Shown: one piece after another, positions 56,811-64,000 of the stretch
Numbering within the stretch: the first letter of the stretch is position 1
How the letters are laid out: every line of letters starts with the position of its first letter
NCBI RefSeq assembly: GCF_000621525.1
Contig: NZ_JHYC01000001.1
Location: 1-64,000, forward strand
Direction of reading: 5' to 3'
Length of the DNA stretch: 64,000 nt
From: Legionella fairfieldensis ATCC 49588
GTDB taxonomy: Bacteria > Pseudomonadota > Gammaproteobacteria > Legionellales > Legionellaceae
Position numbers and translations under genes: made by a program
The notes under the pieces: model-generated
Told to the model about the DNA's origin: nothing
Seen by the model: the letters and a program-made list of their open reading frames with translations, nothing else
The model's database searches: none

Positions 56811-58192
56811 TAATCTACTCCCTGGTAACCGTCAAAAGCCAAATCCTCAAAGCGGGTATATTTACCAAGGAAAGCAACCCTGACTTTCCCAATAGGACCA
56901 TTACGTTGCTTGGCAACAATGATTTCTGCCACACCTTTATCCGGGCTGTCTTCATTGTATACTTCATCCCGATAAATAAAACAGATTAAATCCGCGTCCT
57001 GCTCAATTGCTCCTGATTCACGTAAATCAGACATTACCGGGCGTTTATCATGACGTTGTTCCAAACTTCGATTAAGCTGGGATAAAGCAATCACAGGCAC
57101 TTCAAGCTCTTTGGCCAGTGATTTTAAGCTACGTGAAATTTCTGAAATTTCCGCAGTGCGATTATCCGCTTTAAAACCGGGTACTTTCATAAGTTGAAGA
57201 TAATCGACAACAACGAGACCCAACTGGCCGTGTTCTTTCGCCAGCCTGCGTGCTCTTGCCCGCATTTCTGCAGGGCTTAGCGCTGGCGTATCATCAATAA
57301 ATAAAGGTGCTTCGGAAAGCATATGAACGGCTGAAGTAACTCGAGGCCAGTCGTCATCATTAAGTTTTCCCGTACGGATACGGTGTTGATCGATACGCCC
57401 CAAAGATGACATCATTCGCATTGCCAATGAATCAGAAGGCATTTCCATCGAGAAAACCAATACCGGCTTACCTGCTTTAATAGCCGCATGCTCAGCCATA
57501 TTCATAACAAGCGTGGTTTTACCCATCGAAGGGCGCCCGGCAACAATCACCAGATCAGAAGGTTGCAGACCAGATGTCATTTCGTCCAAATCTGATAAAC
57601 CGGTAGCCAGTCCCGTAATAGCATCACCATTGTGATAGAGTGCATCAATTCGTTCTACTGCTTTCACCAGAATGGATTTGATACTCTCAGGCCCACCGTC
57701 TCCACCGGTTTGTTCAGCAATAGCAAAGACTTTGGTTTCAGCAAAATCAAGAAGCTCGGGTACCTCCCTGCCGCCAGGATTATAAGCTGAATCCGCAATA
57801 TCGCCAGCCACGGCAATAAGCTGACGCTGTACCGATTTTTCTCGAACGATATCAGCATAAGCTGACACATTGGCGACACTGGGCGTATTGTTGGCTAATT
57901 CAAATAAATAAGTTTCACCACCGGCATCGTCCAGATCATTAGTCGATTTTAATGTATCAAGAAGTGTAACTACATCAAAAGGCTGCTCTTTTTTGGCCAA
58001 TTCAATAATGGCTCGATAAAGAATGCGATGTTCCGTACGATAAAAATCAGCTTCGCACAATTTGGAACTTATCTTATCCCATACCTGATTATCTAACATC
58101 AAGCCGCCAATAATTGCCTGTTCAGCTTCTGCAGAATGCGGAGGACGTTTTAATGGATCAACTGTATTTTTGCGTGTTTTTACTTCTACCAT
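56810..58192 (-). CDS. dnaB: Replicative DNA helicase DnaB
   Basis: 460-aa hexameric 5'-3' helicase at replication forks. N-terminal DnaB domain with [19 protein letters not shown]; RecA-like domain with Walker [10 protein letters not shown] at residues 219-227, Walker B region [12 protein letters not shown], and [20 protein letters not shown] for DNA binding. No intein or insertion. Next to alr; rplI, often upstream, is not visible here. Confidence 0.97.
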   Translation of the reverse strand: MVEVKTRKNTVDPLKRPPHSAEAEQAIIGGLMLDNQVWDKISSKLCEADFYRTEHRILYRAIIELAKKEQPFDVVTLLDTLKSTNDLDDAGGETYLFELANNTPSVANVSAYADIVREKSVQRQLIAVAGDIADSAYNPGGREVPELLDFAETKVFAIAEQTGGDGGPESIKSILVKAVERIDALYHNGDAITGLATGLSDLDEMTSGLQPSDLVIVAGRPSMGKTTLVMNMAEHAAIKAGKPVLVFSMEMPSDSLAMRMMSSLGRIDQHRIRTGKLNDDDWPRVTSAVHMLSEAPLFIDDTPALSPAEMRARARRLAKEHGQLGLVVVDYLQLMKVPGFKADNRTAEISEISRSLKSLAKELEVPVIALSQLNRSLEQRHDKRPVMSDLRESGAIEQDADLICFIYRDEVYNEDSPDKGVAEIIVAKQRNGPIGKVRVAFLGKYTRFEDLAFDGYQGVD

Positions 58193-58229
58193 GATTTACC
58201 AACAGGATTAGTATCTTTTCTGAACAAAA

Positions 58230-58255
58230 AAAGACACACACAGGAGTGTGTCTTT
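58230..58255 (-). terminator. Terminator after the DUF2147 gene
   Basis: A 10-bp perfect stem AAAGACACAC / GTGTGTCTTT with a 6-nt loop; the minus strand continues with T residues. Separates the DUF2147 gene from dnaB. Confidence 0.85.
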
Positions 58256-58273
58256 CTTAATTTTCTTAATTTT

Positions 58274-58705
58274 TTATGAGCGCACCCAAACCTGAGTACG
58301 GCCTAACACCGAAAAACCGACATAACCGCGTACATAAAGTTTTTGCCCTTTTAACGTCATTTTTGCGCGATAGACTTTTCCGCTTTTTGGATCAAGAATA
58401 TGGCCTCCTTCCCACTCGCCATTTCCTTTATCTTTCAAGCCCCATATAATACGCAAACCCTTAACCGGTTTTCCTTTAAAATTTCCCGGGCATTTTGCAC
58501 AAACACCTACATCGCCTGGCTGAGGGTAAACATCCACAACAGTCCCGGTCAGGGTATTACCCGCAACATTCAGCCGAATTACCGCTCTCTTTTTTCCTGT
58601 TTGATCATCAATAGCCGTCCAGTTACCTGCCGGCGATTGCGCTAAAATAGCAGGAGCAAATAAAGCGGCAAACACAAACGTCATCAACACTTTCCATAGT
58701 CTCAT
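58274..58705 (-). CDS. DUF2147 exported protein
   Basis: 143 aa with signal peptide MTFVFAALFAPAILA (cleavage about 22). The mature part SPAGNWTAIDDQTGKKRAVI, then CAKCPGNFKGKPVKGL and WEGGHILDPKSGKVYRAKM matches the DUF2147 calycin-like fold, with a CxxC that may form a disulfide. Probably periplasmic. Function of the family is not established. Upstream SD AAGGAGAA; own terminator. Confidence 0.88.
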   Translation of the reverse strand: MRLWKVLMTFVFAALFAPAILAQSPAGNWTAIDDQTGKKRAVIRLNVAGNTLTGTVVDVYPQPGDVGVCAKCPGNFKGKPVKGLRIIWGLKDKGNGEWEGGHILDPKSGKVYRAKMTLKGQKLYVRGYVGFSVLGRTQVWVRS

Positions 58706-58772
58706 AAGTTTCTCCTTGAATTTTCTTTAAGAAGGATAGGCTATCATTTAATCGATTGCAATTACTTCCTTT

Positions 58773-61700
58773 CTACTCAGTGAGAGGCATAAAAAATTGT
58801 TCTACATCATTAGCGGTCAGGGTCATGGTACCCGTTGCATTATCAGATAGAATTCCCTCAAATAATTGTCGCTTTTTCGCTTGCATGGATAATATTGCCT
58901 CTTCGACGGTCCCTGATGTGATTAATTTATAAACAAAAACAGGATTCTCTTGTCCAATACGATGGCTTCTGTCTGTAGCTTGTTCTTCAACTGCCGGGTT
59001 CCACCAGGGATCGTAATGAATCACGGTATCAGCGCGTGTTAAATTTAATCCGGTTCCTCCAGCTTTTAAACTGATTAAAAAAATGGGTGCTTTTCCTTCC
59101 TGAAAAGAATGAACTAATGCTTGCCTGTTTTGCGTCTGGCCGGTTAATTTTAAATAAAGGTAATTACGTTTGATTAACTCTTCTTCTATCAAACGTAACA
59201 TTGAAGTAAACTGCGAGAATATCAGAACTCGTCGCCCCTCTTCCATCAAATTATCCAGTAGCTCCATCAGTGTATCCAGTTTGACAGAAGTACCCTGTGC
59301 AATTTCTGCTCCAGGTACAGTTAATAACCGTGGATCACAGCAAACCTGCCTTAATTTAAGCAATGCGTCAAGAAGAACGATATGACTTTTACCCATACCC
59401 TGCTTTGCAATGGCTTCCCGGACTTTTTTCTCCATACTCATGCGTATAGCTTCGTATAAATCTCGTTGGCTGCCAGCCAATTCTACCGTTCGTATCATCT
59501 CAGTTTTTGCAGGTAATTCACTCATCACCTGATTTTTGCTACGGCGCAGCATAAACGGTTGCACTCGTTTAGCCAGTAAGGTTTTGCGTTCCATATCACC
59601 TGATTTTTCAATAGGAGTCCTGAAAAACTGCCTGAACTGTCTGAGATCTCCTAATAAACCAGGCATCAAAAAATGAAATAAAGACCAAAGCTCACCCAAA
59701 TCATTTTCCAGCGGTGTTCCCGACAAACATAATCGGTGAGTCGCTTTAATCTGTTGAATAATCTGTGTTGTTTTAGTGCGTGCGTTTTTTATTGATTGGG
59801 CTTCATCAAGAATTAAATAATAGAATAAATAATCGACAAAACGGGTTTTATCCCGCTGAATAAGGCCATAAGTGGAAATAATTAAATCGTAATTATCGAA
59901 ACTGTCTTCATGGCGTTCAGCACCATGAAATATCAGAATTTTCAACGCAGGAGTAAATCGTTTGGCCTCTTCAAACCAATTACCTATGAGGCTCGTCGGG
60001 GCAATAATCAAACTGGCTTTAGTCAGACGACCCTGCTCTTTTTCTACTTGTAAATGGGCCAGAGTCTGGACAGTTTTACCTAATCCCATGTCATCAGCTA
60101 AAATCCCGCCAAAGTGGTTTAACCGCAAAAACTGCAACCAGTTCAAACCTTGATGCTGATAATCCCGTAAGGTAGTCTTTAATCCTTGCGGAATTTCAAC
60201 AGCAGGAAGTCTGTTAAGCGTCACTAATTGCTGTAACTGGGAACGTAATGCTTCACTACCCTGCCAGCGTGCGGAAATGCATGCCATTGCCTGTTCTGTT
60301 TCTTGCATCAACACGAGCTGATAACGTTCTATCTGCAAAGACTGGTTCTCTTTAATATGACGAACCCCATATTGTAAAAGAAAACGCATCAGCGGCTTGA
60401 TTCGCCCCAAAGTAATGTTTAAAAATTTACCATCAGGCAAAGGTAATTTGACACGCTCCTCATCGGATAAACTATCAAGATTTTTACTATCAAGCTGGCC
60501 AATAAGTGTGGCAACCAAAGGCACAATACTGACTTGTTTGCCTTCCACTAAAATACCTAATTGATAAGAAAAAAAATCATTGCCAGCATCATCAATTTCA
60601 GAAAACCAATCCAGCTCGTCCGCGTCAATCAATTCTTCATAAACAGGATGAACAAACTCAACTCGCCACTGTTTACTCTTCAATAAAGGAATCACCTGAC
60701 TGTATAAATGCGGCAAATCATCGCTATTTTTATAGCGTTTTAACAGGAGTAGTTCCTCCCCATTATCAATAAATAATTTTTCATAGGGTTTAAGGCTGCG
60801 GCAAGGAAGAATTTGTTTTAATTCCTTGAAGATTTTCTTTTCATACTCCAGATCGCGAGGAACTTCCAGTAAACTATCGTTTCTTTCGCTAAAAAGACTT
60901 GGAGAAGTCTCTTTTATACTAATTACCTTACCGTCGTAATCAAACAACAACTCAACTATAAAAAGAAAATCATTGGAAGAAAAATACTCTTCAATTTCAA
61001 TGGCATCAAAAATAATTACCGGTTGAGGCTTGATGACTTGTATTTCTCTTTTTTCATACATTTTAGGCGGTGGTAATTTTCGATCAACTTCTGCCAGTTT
61101 TTCACTCACTAATGAGACTTGTTCTAACGCGACGGAAGGCAGATTTAATAAGGTTTTTAACTGATTCATCGAGTAGGAACTGATTAAAAGGCCCAGGCAA
61201 TTAGCTTCGTTATCGTAATACCAGGCTTTATCCAAAAACAGAGGGCTAACGTTTTTTTTCGCGCACACGAATGTCAGAGATTGACTGCCATCCAGATTGA
61301 GTTGCCATTTCATCCGGACATTCAGCGCCCGCCCCAATATCAGACCTGTTTCATCGGTATTTGCCAGGTAAGCTCTGCCTGTGGCAAGAATTTTTTCCAG
61401 TAAATCGCTGTTGCGAGTCTCTAAACAATCAAACCAATCTGATTTAAGTAAAAAAGCCGCAATAATTTCTTCATCAGAAGGAGCAAAATACTGTTTGCGA
61501 CTTTCTGTGATTGTATGAAAAAAAATCTTCTTGCCTAACCCTCCTTTTTTAAGGCATTTTGCCAAAGCAAATCTCACGATGACGCGGTGCCCGTAGTCAC
61601 TCAAGTGAGGCTCCAGTAAATAAGTGATCACATGCGTAGGACTGATTGCCTTTTTCTCAAGATCTTTTTCGTATAATGATGTTGTCCATTCCTGGAGAGG

Positions 61701-62012
61701 AACATCAGACTCACTGGATGAGGTTCCAGCATGAATATCATTTTCTCTGGCCTGCAACGCAAACAGGCTCGCTGCTGCATGCTTGCAGTTAAAACTATAA
61801 GTGCAGGAACATTGAGCAGCCTGGGCAGGCCATGATTTTAAATCCATATGAACATTATAAATTTGCCCGGAACGCCCTTTAACACGTGCTTTAAGGAGAC
61901 CATCGCTCAAACGAAAATTTAATACATGGCCTTTTTGTTGATATTCTTTACCGTGCCTTAATACGGTAGGTAAAAAAATATCGGTAATTCGTGAAAATGC
62001 CTCTTTTAGCAT
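58773..62012 (-). CDS. SWIM-domain SNF2-family helicase (RapA/HepA-like)
   Basis: 1079-aa ATP-dependent DNA translocase. N-terminal SWIM zinc motif C68-x-C70-x5-C76-x-H78 (CSCTYSFNCKHAA). Long middle region (about 100-590) without recognised motif. SNF2 ATPase motors from about 600: DDMGLGKTVQTLAHLQ (Walker A), SLIIAPTSLIGNWFEEAKRF, YLILDEAQSIKNART (DEAQ box), LSGTPLENDLGELWSLFHFL. Helicase C part: RVLIFSQFTSMLRLIE, then SLKAGGTGLNLTRADTV and DRSHRIGQENPVFVYKLI. Domain order is that of bacterial SWI2/SNF2 proteins with SWIM domains; may remodel RNA polymerase or DNA-protein complexes. No plasmid or phage context. Confidence 0.93.
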   Translation of the reverse strand: MLKEAFSRITDIFLPTVLRHGKEYQQKGHVLNFRLSDGLLKARVKGRSGQIYNVHMDLKSWPAQAAQCSCTYSFNCKHAAASLFALQARENDIHAGTSSSESDVPLQEWTTSLYEKDLEKKAISPTHVITYLLEPHLSDYGHRVIVRFALAKCLKKGGLGKKIFFHTITESRKQYFAPSDEEIIAAFLLKSDWFDCLETRNSDLLEKILATGRAYLANTDETGLILGRALNVRMKWQLNLDGSQSLTFVCAKKNVSPLFLDKAWYYDNEANCLGLLISSYSMNQLKTLLNLPSVALEQVSLVSEKLAEVDRKLPPPKMYEKREIQVIKPQPVIIFDAIEIEEYFSSNDFLFIVELLFDYDGKVISIKETSPSLFSERNDSLLEVPRDLEYEKKIFKELKQILPCRSLKPYEKLFIDNGEELLLLKRYKNSDDLPHLYSQVIPLLKSKQWRVEFVHPVYEELIDADELDWFSEIDDAGNDFFSYQLGILVEGKQVSIVPLVATLIGQLDSKNLDSLSDEERVKLPLPDGKFLNITLGRIKPLMRFLLQYGVRHIKENQSLQIERYQLVLMQETEQAMACISARWQGSEALRSQLQQLVTLNRLPAVEIPQGLKTTLRDYQHQGLNWLQFLRLNHFGGILADDMGLGKTVQTLAHLQVEKEQGRLTKASLIIAPTSLIGNWFEEAKRFTPALKILIFHGAERHEDSFDNYDLIISTYGLIQRDKTRFVDYLFYYLILDEAQSIKNARTKTTQIIQQIKATHRLCLSGTPLENDLGELWSLFHFLMPGLLGDLRQFRQFFRTPIEKSGDMERKTLLAKRVQPFMLRRSKNQVMSELPAKTEMIRTVELAGSQRDLYEAIRMSMEKKVREAIAKQGMGKSHIVLLDALLKLRQVCCDPRLLTVPGAEIAQGTSVKLDTLMELLDNLMEEGRRVLIFSQFTSMLRLIEEELIKRNYLYLKLTGQTQNRQALVHSFQEGKAPIFLISLKAGGTGLNLTRADTVIHYDPWWNPAVEEQATDRSHRIGQENPVFVYKLITSGTVEEAILSMQAKKRQLFEGILSDNATGTMTLTANDVEQFFMPLTE

Positions 62013-62285
62013 GAATCTACAACCTGTTTTTAAAATTAATCAGAGATGCCCCTGATTTAAAGTTTCGTCAGGAACCAAAAGCAATAAGCAGAGAGACGTC
62101 TCTATTATAACTAAATATTAAGGCAGGGAATACAGAACATGTTTATTCCTCTCTGGAAACGTGTTCTCCTGATAAAGTTATCAAGAACAGTATGTGAAAT
62201 ATATCTCCTGGCCATAACGCCCGTTAAATTTAGGTTTAATTGTTATAGAATGAAGAATTCTTAATTCAAATAAGTGTAAATCATC

Positions 62286-63884
62286 ATGCAGCAACCTCTC
62301 GCTATACTTATGGCACAAATTAATCCTGTAGTAGGAGCCATTGAAGCCAATGCAGAAAAAATAGTATCCATTATTCAACGTGAGCAACAACGCCATGAAC
62401 TTATTCTTTTCCCGGAACTGGTTCTCACGGGTTATCCTCCTGAAGATTTGTTATTTCGTAAAGCATTATATGATCGGGTAGAAAATGCCTTGCAGAAGAT
62501 AAAAGAAAGCACGGAAGATTGTTATGTCATCGTAGGGCATCCCTGTTTTGAAAAGGGAAATTGTTTTAATGCTGCCTCTGTTATTCATCGTGGAAAACAA
62601 ATCGCTGTTTATCGCAAACAAAAATTACCTAATTACGGCGTTTTTGATGAATACCGTTATTTTAAACCGGGTCCTGCCGAGACTTGCATCCTCGACATTA
62701 AAGGATACCGATTGGGGCTTTGTATTTGCGAAGATGTCTGGCAAACAGGCCCCGTAGAACAAATAGCCAACGCGGGTGCAGAGGTCATGCTTTGCATTAA
62801 TGCCTCTCCTTTTGATTATGACAAGCCGAATCAGCGTCTGCAATTGCTAAAAACCCATGCCCGCCATGGAATGGCGGTTATCTACGTTAATCAATTTGGC
62901 GGCCAGGATGAATTAGTCTTTGATGGACAATCCTTTGCGCTGAATAATCAGGGTACGCTTTGTGCTCAAGCCCCTGCTTTTCGTGAACAGTTACAAACAG
63001 TAATACTGGAGGGGGATCAGTTAACTTCTGAACTGGCACCTCTACTTGACTCCGAACAGTTACTTTATGAAGCGCTGGTTTGTGGTACACGTGATTATAT
63101 CGAAAAAAACGGTTTTCCCGGTGTCTTAATTGGCTTATCGGGCGGGATTGATTCCGCGCTTACTTTAGCTATTGCAGCGGACGCCCTGGGACCTTCTCGC
63201 GTGCATGCTGTCATGATGCCATCCCGTTACACTGCAGAGATAAGCCTTCTTGATGCCCAAGAACAATTAGCCAAACTGGGTATAAAAAACACCTTGCTTT
63301 CTATTGAACCAGCCTTTAACGCGCTTCTTGAAACACTGGCGCCTTCTTTTAAAAATTTGAAGCCAGATACCACAGAAGAAAATTTACAGGCCCGCATCCG
63401 GGGAATGTTACTCATGGCTTTATCCAACAAGACAGGCCAGATGGTACTGACTACCTCCAATAAAAGTGAAACAGCCGTCGGTTATACTACCTTATACGGT
63501 GATATGGCTGGAGGATTCGCCGTATTAAAAGACGTATTGAAAACACAAGTTTACGCGCTGGCCCGCTATCGTAATCGTCTGACACCCGTTATTCCAGAGC
63601 GCGTGCTGACCCGCCCTCCCTCTGCTGAACTGGCAGAAAATCAAACTGATCAGGATACCTTGCCTGACTATGATGTCCTGGACGCTATTATTAAAGAATA
63701 TATGGAAAACAATCAAGACTCCTCTGATATTATTCAAAAAGGTTATTGTCCTGACGATGTCAATCAGGTTATTCGTTTAATAAAACGCAACGAATACAAA
63801 CGCCATCAGGCGCAGCCAGGTGTCAAAATCAGTCCTTGTTCTTTTGGACGAGACTGGCGATACCCAATTACATCAGGATTTTAA
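62286..63884 (+). CDS. nadE: Glutamine-dependent NAD+ synthetase
   Basis: 532 aa. Last step of NAD synthesis. The N-terminal nitrilase-type glutaminase has the Glu44 (LFPELVLTGY), Lys113 (YRKQKLPNYG) and Cys148 (CICEDVW) triad; the C-terminal synthetase domain has the ATP pyrophosphatase loop LIGLSGGIDSALTLAIAAD. TTSNKSETAVGYTTLYGD and RPPSAEL are conserved. A natural fusion form; ammonia is channelled from glutamine. The stop overlaps a converging open frame by 12 bp. Confidence 0.96.
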   Translation: MQQPLAILMAQINPVVGAIEANAEKIVSIIQREQQRHELILFPELVLTGYPPEDLLFRKALYDRVENALQKIKESTEDCYVIVGHPCFEKGNCFNAASVIHRGKQIAVYRKQKLPNYGVFDEYRYFKPGPAETCILDIKGYRLGLCICEDVWQTGPVEQIANAGAEVMLCINASPFDYDKPNQRLQLLKTHARHGMAVIYVNQFGGQDELVFDGQSFALNNQGTLCAQAPAFREQLQTVILEGDQLTSELAPLLDSEQLLYEALVCGTRDYIEKNGFPGVLIGLSGGIDSALTLAIAADALGPSRVHAVMMPSRYTAEISLLDAQEQLAKLGIKNTLLSIEPAFNALLETLAPSFKNLKPDTTEENLQARIRGMLLMALSNKTGQMVLTTSNKSETAVGYTTLYGDMAGGFAVLKDVLKTQVYALARYRNRLTPVIPERVLTRPPSAELAENQTDQDTLPDYDVLDAIIKEYMENNQDSSDIIQKGYCPDDVNQVIRLIKRNEYKRHQAQPGVKISPCSFGRDWRYPITSGF

Positions 63885-64000
63885 CGAAGGAGAACTATCT
63901 TGTGGTGCTATTTCAATTGGTCTGCGACTAAAAAAACCAGCTACCTCTGAATATCTGGTCATATCGAGTTTCCCTTGTAATGTTTCTGTTTTCTCGGAAG
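63873..64000 (-). CDS. C-terminal end of a minus-strand gene cut by the right window edge
   Basis: On the minus strand a frame with TGA at 63873-63875 is open for 42 codons to the edge. It reads like a real C-terminus (SEKTETLQGKLDMTRYSEVA, then FFSRRPIEIAPQDSSP). It would overlap the end of nadE by 12 bp tail-to-tail. Family not recognised; the short fragment prevents more. Confidence 0.42.
   Translation of the reverse strand, partial: SEKTETLQGKLDMTRYSEVAGFFSRRPIEIAPQDSSPSLKS

Noticed and set aside
63900-63950. Short plus-strand gene starting TTG after nadE with a good ribosome site
   Set aside because: The frame stops after about 17 codons; the minus-strand open frame across the same stretch is more convincing.

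Overview
The window is a gammaproteobacterial chromosome segment of low GC. It almost certainly comes from the genus Legionella or a close relative. The strongest evidence is a clear Mip (macrophage infectivity potentiator) gene at 14527-15252 on the minus strand. Support comes from csrA, secreted small proteins and several eukaryotic-like or effector-like genes: an F-box/ankyrin remnant, a mitochondrial-carrier-like protein, and large helical proteins of unknown function.

Layout. 1-9.2 kb: an APC-family permease, a secreted chitin-type LPMO, a two-gene locus of unknown helical proteins behind a 677-bp leader with DnaA-box-like 9-mers, a phasin with a histone-H1-like tail, and a small secreted protein. 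9.2-12.8 kb: tRNA-Leu(CAA), an atypical seryl-tRNA synthetase, and a decayed F-box/ankyrin gene followed by REP-like and MITE-like repeats. 12.8-29.6 kb is mostly core: DUF190 and AmpG-like genes, mip, L-serine dehydratase, an RND efflux operon (OMF-MFP-RND), a CheD/CNF-like candidate deamidase, tilS-accA, a phosphopantetheinyl transferase, an HdeD-like membrane protein, birA and csrA. 30-33.6 kb: the mitochondrial-carrier-like gene, a WecA/WbpL-type initiating glycosyltransferase, and a gene made of nine 36-residue tandem repeats. 33.8-49.9 kb: pgi and then a long minus-strand O-antigen/LPS cluster. 50-64 kb: lipA, an unknown 646-aa protein, a thioredoxin-like/CcdA-like membrane protein, a CBS protein, a glycine-zipper lipoprotein, alr-dnaB, a DUF2147 protein, a SWIM-SNF2 helicase and glutamine-dependent nadE.

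How the genes fit together. RmlA, RmlB, RmlC and RmlD make dTDP-L-rhamnose. RmlC is fused to a FdtA/QdtA-type 3,4-ketoisomerase, and a PLP aminotransferase (FdtB/QdtB type) lies next in the same direction, so the locus should also make a dTDP-3-amino-3,6-dideoxyhexose. A hexapeptide acyltransferase is a candidate N-acylase for it. The WecA/WbpL-like enzyme, two glycosyltransferases, a Wzx flippase, a polymerase-like membrane protein and an acyltransferase-3 protein complete a Wzx/Wzy-type heteropolysaccharide pathway.

Outside the genes, two different MITE-like repeat families are visible. Family 1 has inverted copies at about 12.50-12.62 kb and 35.36-35.53 kb. Family 2 has one copy at 46.61-46.77 kb with long near-perfect terminal inverted repeats. 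All functional statements rest on reading motifs by eye; no database search was run.
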